Part shown: positions 32,721 through 40,682 of the stretch, one piece after another
Position numbering within the stretch: the first letter of the stretch is position 1
Layout: each line of letters opens with the position of its first letter
Assembly (NCBI RefSeq): GCF_002699985.1
Contig: NZ_LKBT01000012.1
Location: 186,001-250,000 of the forward strand
Reading direction: 5' to 3'
Source of the DNA: Pseudomonas sp. ICMP 561
Lineage (GTDB): Bacteria; Pseudomonadota; Gammaproteobacteria; Pseudomonadales; Pseudomonadaceae
Length of the DNA stretch: 64,000 nt
Notes under the pieces: model-generated
What the model saw: the letters and a program-made list of their open reading frames with translations, nothing else
What the model was told of the DNA's origin: nothing
The model's database searches: none
Position numbers and translations under genes: made by a program

Positions 32721-33235
32721 TCGGCCGCCGCGTTGCCGTGACCGGCCGGTCAGAATCAGAAATATGTAGTGCTCTAAAATATTCACTACATAATCATTGA
32801 CGCATGCCTTTTCGACTTGCATTATGCAGCTGTCTCCCTGATCGGGAGAGTTGGAAAGGGTGTTCTTGACATGCACGACGAGCCGTCGTGATGTTCCCGG
32901 ATGTGTGCTGCCCACAAGGCAGATTGATGAAGCTGACCTGGCATGGTCGTCTCAGGGCGAGTTGATGCTGGCGATACGTCCTCATGAGGCTTGTGGCTGA
33001 CTGCAGTTCAGATTGCCGCTGGTTTCCGATGTTTCGCTACTTCTTCCTGTTGTTTGTCCTGCCGCGTAGCAGCTTTTCATCAAGGCTACATGCATCTAGT
33101 CAGGGGCCGGTTCTGCGGGCGAGTGAACGATGTGTCATGTTTCGTTCATCAGCAGTGATACGAATTAATTGGCCGATTTGATGATGTGTTCGAGCTCACT
33201 AATTAATCTGATGACAAGCGGTCAAGGAGTTACAC
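32721..33235. promoter_or_regulatory. Intergenic region with several dyads and a possible promoter
   Basis: No gene is supported in this 515-bp gap. TGACCGGCCGGTCA (32739-32752) is a perfect 14-bp palindrome just after the hybrid-kinase stop. TATGTAGTG and CACTACATA pair across 12 nt (32763-32792). A consensus-like TTGACA (32866-32871) is followed two bases later by the dyad CACGACG-AGC-CGTCGTG (32874-32890), where a repressor could block a promoter, although the expected -10 region (TGATGT near 32889) is weak. The last part is the leader of the gene at 33236. Confidence 0.35.
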
Positions 33236-33553
33236 ATGAACTTGAATAACCAACCCACTGTCCAGGAACTTTCCGAGTTGTTTGCTGCGCGCAAGGACAC
33301 ACTCGATAACCATATCCTTTGGGTATGCGAAGAAGGTGAAGTGCGTATTGAACCTCTTGCCTCGGGTGTGCCGGAAGAGCAGTTCATTGCCAGCCGCCCA
33401 AACTTGCGCGCTCGTCTCTCGATGTACCGCCGCGGTCATGGCTGGGTCGGCAAAAAGGCCGCCGCAGACAAGCAGTTCATGAGCGATGTGCTGCAGACGC
33501 TGCAGGATGTGTGGAGTCAGCCTGAAGCGCGGATTGCTGAGCGTTCGTATTAA
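33236..33553 (+). CDS. Hypothetical protein of 105 residues
   Basis: I do not recognise a named family. The protein is soluble, with no signal peptide or membrane segment. It has an acidic, helical N-terminal third (VQELSELFAARKDTLDNHIL), a short beta-like centre (WVCEEGEVRIEPL), then a basic region rich in Arg and Lys (RARLSMYRRGHGWVGKKAAA) and a C-terminal helix. The coding signs are good: a strong ribosome site AAGGAG 6 bp before ATG 33236, a G+C-rich third codon position, and no competing frame. The basic patch could contact nucleic acid, which is speculation. It is a single gene, 515 bp after the stressosome operon and followed by REPIN hairpins. Confidence 0.75.
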   Translation: MNLNNQPTVQELSELFAARKDTLDNHILWVCEEGEVRIEPLASGVPEEQFIASRPNLRARLSMYRRGHGWVGKKAAADKQFMSDVLQTLQDVWSQPEARIAERSY

Positions 33554-33574
33554 TGTGATGTCGCTGCAGTTCTT

Positions 33575-33644
33575 TGTGGGAGCGAATTCATTCGCGAAGC
33601 ATAGTGTCAGTCGCATTGCTTCGTGAACAAGTTCGCTCCTGCAG
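33575..33644. repeat. REPIN hairpin, GAATTCATTCGCGAA family
   Basis: TGTGGGAGCGAATTCATTCG at the left and GAACAAGTTCGCTCCTGCAG at the right, imperfectly complementary. It resembles the arms of the 118-bp array. A lone half element of the CAACTTGTTGGCGA family follows at about 33668-33697. The gap 33554-34023 holds only repeats and the LysR leader. Confidence 0.8.
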
Positions 33645-33771
33645 GGGATGTATGTGGTGCATCGTCTTTGTAGGCGCCAACTTGTTGGCGAGGCGGTGTG
33701 TCAGGGGAATTGTTTCGCGAGCGCGTTCACTTTTGCTTAATAGATACAACTAACAGAGTTGAACCGCATCC

Positions 33772-33861
33772 CTGTAGGAGTGAGCTTGCTCGCGATAGCA
33801 TCAGATCAGACGACAGGTTGTTGTGATAAATATTGAATCGCGAGCAAGCTCACTCTTACAG
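33772..33861. repeat. REPIN hairpin, GAGCTTGCTCGCGA family
   Basis: CTGTAGGAGTGAGCTTGCTC GCGAT on the left pairs with ATCGCGAGCAAGCTCACTC TTACAG on the right with one mismatch. A second, altered copy is at 58591-58696. Confidence 0.87.
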
Positions 33862-34023
33862 TTCATATGTCGCGAGAAAGTGCGACACCATGTCATCTAC
33901 ATAGATAGTCCCTACAACCCCCAAGTAGGCTTGTTCTGTTCGATAGGTTAGGCTTGGCCGTTTCCGGTTGCGGATGAGCGCCGGGCATTATCTGATCTTC
34001 ATCGTTCATGACAAGGCGTGTTT

Positions 34024-34974
34024 ATGGATTTGCGGCAACTGGAAGCGTTCGCGGCGGTTATGTCGGCTGGCAGTGTCACGGCAGCGGGTAAAATGCTCGG
34101 TCGTTCACAACCCTCGGTCACCCGGGTGATTCAGGAGCTGGAGCAAGAGCTCGGCTTTGCGTTGTTCGAGCGTAGCGGTCCGAAGGTCACGCCCACCCAG
34201 AAAGCCTTCATGATGTACGCCGAGGTTGAAAGTGCCTTGCTCGGCATCCGCAACATTCGCCAGCGCGCCTTACACATCGCTCAGGACGAGAATCGCCAGA
34301 TCAAGCTCGTGGCCATCCCGGCGCTGGCGGCAGGTTTGCTGCCGCTGGCCTTGTCCCGGCTGCCACAGTCGCTGCAACCACAGCACATTCAACTGCACAG
34401 CATGTCTCCGGAAAACGTTGTTCAGGCCGTGCTTTCCAAGACCATGGACCTGGGAGCCGTAAGCCTGCCGCTGGAACATCGTGGTCTGGACATCCACTGG
34501 ATCGGCGAGTCGCCGTGCGTGGCCGTGCTGCCCGCAGACTCGGAACTGGCTCGTTACGATGTTCTGTCCATGGAGGTTCTGGCCGCACATCCATTGATCA
34601 CCATGTCCAACCCGTTCCGTTTCCGTCGCCGCATCGACAAGGCGTTTCAGGATGCCGGTGGCAAGGCGCCGCATATGCTCGACACCAACACCTCGCTGGT
34701 TGCCATGCAGATGGCACGCGTCGGCCTGGGAATCGCACTGGTTGACCCGTTCACGGCATTGGGCGTCCCGATCAATGGCGTTGTAGTGCGACCTATCGAG
34801 TGCAACATCCCGTTCTTCTTCGGTCTGATTTCTGCCTTCGCCAGCCCGTTATCCGATGTGTCGGTGGCGCTGGTCGAAGAACTCGCCAGATCCGCCCAGG
34901 CATTGTTGCCATCAATGATCATGCATGACCCGAGCGAGCACGACGCTTTGCTGCAGAGCATTTATGCGGGTTAG
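34024..34974 (+). CDS. LysR-family transcriptional regulator
   Basis: LysR regulator of 316 residues with a standard start, MDLRQLEAFAAVMSAGSVTA, then AGKMLGRSQPSVTRVIQELE as the recognition helix region and an effector domain from about residue 90. ATG 34024 is preceded by AAGG at 7 bp; an in-frame GTG at 34018 is less likely. It lies immediately upstream of, and in the same direction as, the flavin-monooxygenase/ABC operon, from which it is separated by 306 bp that contain a REPIN hairpin and three dyads. It is the best candidate regulator for that operon. Two leader dyads include GAATAT half-sites and one is a 21-bp palindrome. Confidence 0.92.
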   Translation: MDLRQLEAFAAVMSAGSVTAAGKMLGRSQPSVTRVIQELEQELGFALFERSGPKVTPTQKAFMMYAEVESALLGIRNIRQRALHIAQDENRQIKLVAIPALAAGLLPLALSRLPQSLQPQHIQLHSMSPENVVQAVLSKTMDLGAVSLPLEHRGLDIHWIGESPCVAVLPADSELARYDVLSMEVLAAHPLITMSNPFRFRRRIDKAFQDAGGKAPHMLDTNTSLVAMQMARVGLGIALVDPFTALGVPINGVVVRPIECNIPFFFGLISAFASPLSDVSVALVEELARSAQALLPSMIMHDPSEHDALLQSIYAG

Positions 34975-35280
34975 CCGCAGGTTCTGAGCTTTTATGTTGG
35001 AGCGAGGCTTGCCCGCGAAGAACGATGACATGGCATTCCTGATACAGCGCGTCGGCTGCTTCGCGGGCAAGCCTCGCTCCAACAGGACTGCGCGACTGCT
35101 TCCATATTCTTAATACCTTTCTGGAATATCAATATTCAATAATCATCGTTGAAGGAATATTCCGCGGCTTCTACTATTCGTTATCCGAATTCATAAGCCT
35201 TATGAATTTGAAAATGTATGAGTGTGGAATGTTTCTTGTATAGCAAGTGACCACCTTTTCTCGAATGCCGAGTATTGAAA
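34975..35280. promoter_or_regulatory. Control region upstream of the flavin-monooxygenase operon
   Basis: The left part is a REPIN hairpin (34996-35083). The A/T-rich right part has three inverted repeats: GAATAT-CA-ATATTC (35124-35137), GGAATATTCC (35154-35163) and the 21-bp AATTCATAAG-C-CTTATGAATT (35188-35208, arms exact over 10 bp). The last is centred 83 bp before ATG 35281. Such a run of dyads marks a regulated promoter. The LysR protein encoded at 34024 is the nearest candidate, but the pattern is not a simple T-N11-A box. Confidence 0.5.
34996..35083. repeat. REPIN hairpin, GGCTTGCCCGCGA family
   Basis: GTTGGAGCGAGGCTTGCC CGCGAA and its exact complement at the right end; same family as at 14706 and 24708. 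Confidence 0.88.
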
Positions 35281-36741
35281 ATGTCCGATCTGAACACCGC
35301 CAGCGGTCTCGCCGCGCTGGAAGCTCGCTTGCAGCAGGATTTGCAATGGCTGGATCTGCCTGCTGCGCCTTGGGTAAAACCACGGGTCAATAACGGGCAG
35401 GCGGTGTTGGATGTGGCCATTATCGGTGGTGGTATGGCTGGCCTGGCGCTGGCTGCCGAGCTGCGCAACATGGGCGTGATCGCGCGCATTTACGATCAGT
35501 CGCCAGCCGGTTTCGAAGGCCCGTGGGCGACCACTGCGCGTATGGAAACCTTGCGCTCCCCCAAGCAACTGACCGGCCCCGCATTGGGCCTGCCTGCGCT
35601 GACGTTCAGAGCCTGGTTCGAGGCCCAGTTTGGTCTGGAGGCGTGGAACGCGCTGGACAAGATCCCGCGTCTGCAATGGGCTGATTACCTGCGCTGGTAT
35701 CGCAAGGCACTCAAACTGGACGTGCGCAACGAGCATCGCGTGAGCCGTGTGCAGCCTCGGGCTGATGGTCTGGTTGAACTGGATATCCAGCATGCCGGGC
35801 AGCTTCAGACCATTGTCGCGCGCCACGTAGTGTTGGCCACCGGTCGCGACGGTCTGGGCGGTCCTTGGGTGCCTGATTTTGCCAACGATTTACCACGACA
35901 TTTCTGGGCGCATTCGTCTGATGGATTGCAGGATGAATGGTTTGTCGGCAAGCGGGTTGCCGTGATCGGTGGTGGTGCGTCGGCCATGGACAGCGCGGCT
36001 ACAGCGCTGGAAGCTGGTGCGAAACGGGTCGATCTGCTGATTCGCCGGGCCGAGCTGCCACGGGTCAACAAAGGCAAGGGCGCAGGTAATCCGGGCATGA
36101 CCCATGGTTACTGGCGGTTGCCGGATGCCTGGAAATGGCGGATCCGCAAATACCTGAACACCCAGCAAGTCCCGCCGCCACGTGGCAGTACCCAGCGGGT
36201 TTCCCGCTCACCCAACTCACGCTTCCTCTTGAACAGCCCGGTGGTTGCCGTTCAGCAAAACCCGGCCGGCGGCCTGTGGCTGGATACGCCCAAGGCGCGG
36301 ATCGAGGTGGATTTTCTGGTATTTGCGACTGGCTTTCGCACCAACTTCCAGTTGCGTCCCGAGTTCGCCAGTTTCGCCCAGCATGTCCGCGCCTGGAGCG
36401 ACAGCTTCACACCGCCAGGGGGCGAGCCGGATAACGAGCTGGAGGACCTGCCAGACTTGGGCCTGTGCTTCGAGTTTCAGGAAAAGACCCCCGGCGTTTG
36501 CCCGGGCATAGGTCTGATTCATTGCTTCAACTACCCGGCAGCCCTGAGCTATGGCGCGGTGTCGGGTGATATTCCGGCCATCAGCGAAGGCGCCAAGCGT
36601 CTCGCTCAAGGTCTGGCAGGGCAGTTGTTCAACGAAGACATCGAGCTGCATTTTACGGCCATGCAGAATTACGCCGAGCCTGAGTTGCTCGGTGATGAAT
36701 GGGTTGCCAGCGAGCCAACGGCTCAAGAGTTACGCGGATGA
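35281..36741 (+). CDS. FAD/NAD(P)-binding flavin monooxygenase-like protein
   Basis: Two-dinucleotide-domain flavoprotein of 486 residues. The FAD site is AIIGGGMAGLALAAEL (glycines at 49-54). The NAD(P)H site is AVIGGGASAMDSAATALE (near 228-245). Between them lies WADYLRWYRKAL, and a late LVFATGFRTN is the ATGF-type flavin motif. This arrangement matches class-B flavin monooxygenases and lysine/ornithine N-hydroxylase-like proteins. It probably hydroxylates or oxidises an N- or S-containing compound imported by the transporter encoded downstream. ATG 35281 is preferred over the in-frame TTG at 35275. The stop overlaps the permease start by 4 bp, so it is the first gene of the eight-gene operon 35281-43424. 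Confidence 0.85.
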   Translation: MSDLNTASGLAALEARLQQDLQWLDLPAAPWVKPRVNNGQAVLDVAIIGGGMAGLALAAELRNMGVIARIYDQSPAGFEGPWATTARMETLRSPKQLTGPALGLPALTFRAWFEAQFGLEAWNALDKIPRLQWADYLRWYRKALKLDVRNEHRVSRVQPRADGLVELDIQHAGQLQTIVARHVVLATGRDGLGGPWVPDFANDLPRHFWAHSSDGLQDEWFVGKRVAVIGGGASAMDSAATALEAGAKRVDLLIRRAELPRVNKGKGAGNPGMTHGYWRLPDAWKWRIRKYLNTQQVPPPRGSTQRVSRSPNSRFLLNSPVVAVQQNPAGGLWLDTPKARIEVDFLVFATGFRTNFQLRPEFASFAQHVRAWSDSFTPPGGEPDNELEDLPDLGLCFEFQEKTPGVCPGIGLIHCFNYPAALSYGAVSGDIPAISEGAKRLAQGLAGQLFNEDIELHFTAMQNYAEPELLGDEWVASEPTAQELRG

Positions 36742-37712
36742 TCGGCTGGCTGCTGCGTCGCCTGAGCCAGTCGCTGCTGGTGGTATTGCTGATGACCCTG
36801 GTGGTTTTCATTGGTCTGAACGCCATTGGCAACCCGATGGATATTCTGGTCGGCGAAGACCTCAATCAGGCCGAACGACTCGCGGCCATCGCCCATCTGG
36901 GCCTGGACAAGCCGTTGTGGCAGCAATATCTGCTGTTCCTCAAGGGGGCGGTGCAAGGCAATCTCGGCCAGAGCTTTGTTTACCACGAAGACGCCATGCG
37001 CCTGATCGTGCAGCGCCTGCCCGCGACATTTGAACTGGCCTTCAGCGCGATGTTTCTTGCCGTTGTGCTTGGCGTGCCATTGGGCATGTTCGCGGGCAGC
37101 TATCCCGATCACCCGTTGTCGCGCATGTTGATGGCCTCCAGCATCGTCGGTTTTTCGCTGCCCGCATTCTGGGTGGCGCTGATGATGATCATGCTGTTCT
37201 CCATCAAACTCGGCTGGCTGCCCGCCAGTGGCCGCGGCGAGACTCGCGAGCTGTTCGGTATCCAGTGGTCCTTCCTGACCCTGGACGGCTTGCAGCACCT
37301 GATTTTGCCTGCACTCAATCTGGCGTTGTTCAAGATCTCGCTGGTGCTGCGTCTGACCCGTGCTGGCGTGCGTGAAGTGCTGCCGCAGGAGTACGTGAAG
37401 TTTGCCCGGGCCAAAGGCCTGTCACCGGTGCGAGTGATGTGCATGCATGTGATGCGCAACACCATGATCCCGCTGGTCACGGTGCTGGCCATGGAGCTGG
37501 GGTCGACCATCGCGTATGCCGTGGTGACCGAAAGCATCTTTGCCTGGCCCGGCGCAGGCAAGTTGATTCTGGACAGTATCAATATGCTCGACCGCCCGGT
37601 GGTGGTGGCTTATCTGATGGTGGTTGTGGTGATTTTTGTGGTGCTTAATCTGATTGTCGATGCGTTGTATTACTTCCTCGACCCGCGTGTGCGTGTGGAG
37701 GCCAAACGATGA
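36738..37712 (+). CDS. Peptide-type ABC transporter permease (DppB/GsiC-like)
   Basis: Inner-membrane permease of 324 residues. The N-terminus MIGWLLRRLSQSLLVVLLMT is the standard first helix of DppB-like proteins, followed by the periplasmic AIGNPMDIL. The coupling loop carries REVLPQEYVKFARAKGLSPV, the EAA-type motif for the DppD/DppF ATPases, and the sequence GSTIAYAVVTESIFAWPGAG marks a late helix. The ATG overlaps the flavin-monooxygenase stop by 4 bp. It works with the second permease at 37709. Such systems import di- or oligopeptides, but also nickel, glutathione and many other small molecules. Confidence 0.93.
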   Translation: MIGWLLRRLSQSLLVVLLMTLVVFIGLNAIGNPMDILVGEDLNQAERLAAIAHLGLDKPLWQQYLLFLKGAVQGNLGQSFVYHEDAMRLIVQRLPATFELAFSAMFLAVVLGVPLGMFAGSYPDHPLSRMLMASSIVGFSLPAFWVALMMIMLFSIKLGWLPASGRGETRELFGIQWSFLTLDGLQHLILPALNLALFKISLVLRLTRAGVREVLPQEYVKFARAKGLSPVRVMCMHVMRNTMIPLVTVLAMELGSTIAYAVVTESIFAWPGAGKLILDSINMLDRPVVVAYLMVVVVIFVVLNLIVDALYYFLDPRVRVEAKR

Positions 37713-38614
37713 GTCAGGTTCCTGTAGCGACCTTCAAGGCGCAGTCGCCATGGCGGCGCGGCGTGTCGGAATTCAAGACCTCTCCGACGGCAATGCTCGG
37801 TTTGCTGGTGTTGATTTTTATCGTCGGGGTCGCGGCGCTGGCACCCTGGATTGTCTATCAGAACCCTTATGATCTGATGCAGCTCAACGTGCTTGATGCG
37901 CGCCTGCCGCCAGGCACGGAGAACGTCGACGGCGGCTACACCTATTGGCTGGGCACTGACGGCCAGGGGCGCGATTTGCTCTCGGCGATTATTTACGGCT
38001 TGCGCATCAGTCTCTGGGTCGGCATTGGTTCCGCGCTCATCGCCGCAGTACTCGGCACCATGCTTGGCTTGTTGTCGGCATATGCAGGCGGTTGGGTCGA
38101 TGCGTTGTTGATGCGTCTGGTGGATTTGCTGTTGTCGTTCCCGGTGATCCTCATGGCGCTGATGATTCTCGCCTGGCTGGGCAAAGGCGTCGGCAATGTG
38201 ATGCTCACGCTGGTGGTACTGGAGTGGGCCTACTACGCCCGTACCGCCCGTGGTCAGGCACTGACCGAGAGCCGCCGCGAGTACGTCGATGCAGCGCGGG
38301 GGCAGGGTATCGGTTCGTGGCGCATCGTGGTCGGGCACATTCTGCCCAACTGCCTGCCACCGTTGATCGTTATCGGCGCGTTGCAGATCGCCCGGGCCAT
38401 CACCCTGGAAGCGACGCTGTCGTTCCTGGGATTGGGCGTGCCGATCACCGAGCCTTCGCTGGGGCTGCTGATCGCTAACGGCTTTCAGTACATGCTCAGC
38501 GACGAGTACTGGATCAGTTTCTATCCGGGTCTGGCGTTGCTGATAACCATTGTCGCCATCAATCTGGTGGGTGACCGTTTGCGTGATGTGTTGAACCCGA
38601 GGTTGCAACGATGA
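37709..38614 (+). CDS. Peptide-type ABC transporter permease (DppC-like)
   Basis: Second permease subunit, 301 residues. It begins with a cytoplasmic lead and a first helix (MLGLLVLIFIVGVAALAPWI), then the periplasmic signature WLGTDGQGRDLLSAIIYGLR, which is diagnostic of DppC/OppC proteins. The coupling loop is RREYVDAARGQGIGSWRIVV, and ATLSFLGLGVP sits near the C-terminus. It overlaps the first permease gene by 4 bp and the DppD-type ATPase gene by 4 bp. It should form the heteromeric channel with the product of 36738. Confidence 0.94.
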   Translation: MSQVPVATFKAQSPWRRGVSEFKTSPTAMLGLLVLIFIVGVAALAPWIVYQNPYDLMQLNVLDARLPPGTENVDGGYTYWLGTDGQGRDLLSAIIYGLRISLWVGIGSALIAAVLGTMLGLLSAYAGGWVDALLMRLVDLLLSFPVILMALMILAWLGKGVGNVMLTLVVLEWAYYARTARGQALTESRREYVDAARGQGIGSWRIVVGHILPNCLPPLIVIGALQIARAITLEATLSFLGLGVPITEPSLGLLIANGFQYMLSDEYWISFYPGLALLITIVAINLVGDRLRDVLNPRLQR

Positions 38615-39624
38615 GGCTGCCAAAACTCTCTGCCGAGCCTTTGGCAAACGTACAGCCGACTTTGGATGTGCGCGGCCTGTGTACGTCGTTTTATACCCGC
38701 GCCGGGGTGCTGCCTGCAGTGCGTGATGTGTCTCTGACCATTCAGCCCGGGCGGATTCTGGGTCTTGTAGGCGAGTCGGGTTCCGGCAAGTCGGTAACCG
38801 GTTTCTCGATTCTCGGTCTGGTGGATGAGCCCGGGCGGATCAGCGGCGGTGAAGTGCTGTTTCAAGGCCGCGACCTGACCCGCTTGTCTGCCAGGGATTT
38901 GCGCCATCTGCAAGGCAATCGCATCGCGATGATCTTTCAGGACCCGATGATGACCCTCAATCCGGTGCTGCGAGTCGACACGCAAATGATCGAGGCGGTG
39001 CAAGCCCATCAGCCGCTGAGCCGTGCCGAGGCTCGGGAGCATGCCAGCCGCACCTTGGCGCTGCTGGGCATCGCCAGTCCTGATGAGCGTCTGCGCGCCT
39101 ATCCGCACCAGCTGTCTGGCGGCATGCGTCAGCGGGTGGCGATTGCCATTGCGCTGCTGCATTCGCCGGACCTGATCATTGCCGATGAGCCCACCACCGC
39201 GCTGGACGTGACCATTCAGGCGCAGATCCTCAGTGAAGTGCAGAAACTGGTTCGCCAGCAGGGCACTTCCCTGATCTGGATTACTCACGACCTGTCGGTA
39301 GTCGCCGGTCTGGCCGACGATATTGCGGTGATGTACGCCGGGCGCATCGTTGAGCAAGGCACGGTGGCTGCAGTACTGGATCGTCCACAACACCCCTATA
39401 CCCAAGGTCTGATCGACAGCTTGCCGAGCCGTAACAAGCGCGGTCAGCGCCTGCGGCAGATTCCGGGCATGGCGCCGGATCTGCTGTCGATGCCCTCGGG
39501 TTGTGCCTTCGCTGCGCGTTGCAATCGAGCCACTTCGGTGTGCGAGCAGGATCCGCCCAGTCAAGCGATAGAGCCGGGCCGACTGGTCCGCTGTTTTCAT
39601 CCGGGAGCCGCCGATGAGCAATGA
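38611..39624 (+). CDS. Peptide-type ABC transporter ATP-binding protein (DppD-like)
   Basis: ATPase of 337 residues. Walker A GESGSGKS is at residues 54-61, the Q-loop region reads IAMIFQDPMMTLNPVL, the signature is LSGGMRQRVAIAIALL, and Walker B is DLIIADEPTTALD. The C-terminal oligopeptide-transporter extension contains GCAFAARCNRATSVC with the cysteines that bind an iron-sulfur cluster in some relatives. It overlaps the DppC-type gene by 4 bp and the DppF-type gene by 11 bp. It supplies one of the two nucleotide-binding domains of the importer. Confidence 0.94.
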   Translation: MRLPKLSAEPLANVQPTLDVRGLCTSFYTRAGVLPAVRDVSLTIQPGRILGLVGESGSGKSVTGFSILGLVDEPGRISGGEVLFQGRDLTRLSARDLRHLQGNRIAMIFQDPMMTLNPVLRVDTQMIEAVQAHQPLSRAEAREHASRTLALLGIASPDERLRAYPHQLSGGMRQRVAIAIALLHSPDLIIADEPTTALDVTIQAQILSEVQKLVRQQGTSLIWITHDLSVVAGLADDIAVMYAGRIVEQGTVAAVLDRPQHPYTQGLIDSLPSRNKRGQRLRQIPGMAPDLLSMPSGCAFAARCNRATSVCEQDPPSQAIEPGRLVRCFHPGAADEQ

Positions 39625-40627
39625 ATCGACGCCAATCATCGAGCTGCGCGATGTCAGCAAGACTTTCGGCAAAGCCAGTCCGGACACCGGACTGCAACAT
39701 CTCATGCAGCGCCTGCAACTGACTCGGCCGACCTCGGTGACTCACGCTGTCGACAGGGTTGATCTGCGCATTGTGCGTGGCGAAGTGGTCGGCTTGGTGG
39801 GGGAGTCGGGCTGTGGCAAGTCGACCCTTGGCCGAATGGTCGCGGGCTTGCTGCCGGTGTCTTCCGGTACGGCTTCCATCGACGGTAAGTCCATTGAAGA
39901 CTTCACCAGCGAAGAGCGTCAGGCGGCACGGCTGAAAATTCAGATGATCTTTCAGGACCCGTCCGCCAGCCTCAACCCGCGCCTTCGCGTGGACCGGATC
40001 GTCGGGGAGGGCGCGTTGCTGCACGGCCTGACCGACAAGGCCGGATTCGACGATTACGTCAGTGCCCAACTGCAACGTGCCGGGCTCAGCCCGCAGTTGC
40101 GTCAGCGCTATCCGCATCAGTTCAGTGGCGGCCAGCGGCAGCGAATCGGTATTGCTCGTGCGTTGGCGGTGCAGCCTGAACTGCTGGTCTGTGATGAATC
40201 AGTGGCGGCACTGGACGTGTCGATTCAGGCGCAGATTCTCAACCTGTTCATGGACCTGCGCGACGAGCTGGGTCTGACCTATCTGTTCATCAGCCATGAC
40301 CTTGGCGTGGTCGAGCATCTGTGCGATCGCGTGGTGGTCATGTACCTGGGCCGGGTCGTGGAGAGCGCCGATGTCGACGATCTGTTCAGTCGTGCCAATC
40401 ATCCTTACACCCAGGCCTTGCTGGCGCAGATCCCGCGTTTCGATATTCGCAGTGCCCGTTATGACGCGATCAAAGGGGAAATCCCCAGCCCGCTGAACCC
40501 GCCTGCCGGGTGTCATTTCCATCCTCGTTGCCCGCACGCCATGGCGCGCTGTCGCGTGGAAGTTCCACCGCTCAGGGAGGTTTCGCCGAACCACCTGAGC
40601 GCTTGCCACCTCAACGAAACAGCCTGA
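39614..40627 (+). CDS. Peptide-type ABC transporter ATP-binding protein (DppF-like)
   Basis: Second ATPase subunit, 337 residues. Walker A GESGCGKST starts at residue 63, the Q-loop region is IQMIFQDPSASLNPRL, the signature reads FSGGQRQRIGIARALAV, and Walker B is LLVCDESVAALD, where the usual glutamate of DEPT/DEAT is retained as DES. The C-terminal extension again has the cysteine-rich CHFHPRCPHAMARC. A Thr/Lys-rich segment near residue 20 precedes the fold, as in other DppF proteins. It overlaps the DppD-like gene by 11 bp. After its stop there is a small terminator-like hairpin (40628-40654) before the binding-protein gene. Confidence 0.93.
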   Translation: MSNESTPIIELRDVSKTFGKASPDTGLQHLMQRLQLTRPTSVTHAVDRVDLRIVRGEVVGLVGESGCGKSTLGRMVAGLLPVSSGTASIDGKSIEDFTSEERQAARLKIQMIFQDPSASLNPRLRVDRIVGEGALLHGLTDKAGFDDYVSAQLQRAGLSPQLRQRYPHQFSGGQRQRIGIARALAVQPELLVCDESVAALDVSIQAQILNLFMDLRDELGLTYLFISHDLGVVEHLCDRVVVMYLGRVVESADVDDLFSRANHPYTQALLAQIPRFDIRSARYDAIKGEIPSPLNPPAGCHFHPRCPHAMARCRVEVPPLREVSPNHLSACHLNETA

Positions 40628-40654
40628 ACGGACGCTTGATCGTCCGTCTTTCTT
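40628..40654 (+). terminator. Hairpin between the ATPase and binding-protein genes
   Basis: ACGGACG and CGTCCGT pair around a 6-nt loop and are followed by CTTTCTT. With a 7-bp stem and a mixed pyrimidine tail it is a weak terminator. It more likely sets the ratio of transporter to binding protein, or stabilises the upstream message end. Confidence 0.55.
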
Positions 40655-40682
40655 ATTGCCATTGCGTACAAGGAAACAACAC

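Noticed and set aside
32739..32752. Perfect palindrome TGACCGGCCGGTCA as a terminator
   Set aside because: No loop and no T-run; too short on its own to stand as a terminator. It is recorded only as part of the gap.
32984..33181. Plus-strand 65-codon frame in the gap after the stressosome operon
   Set aside because: No ribosome site, no family resemblance and rich in Ser and Phe from pyrimidine tracts.
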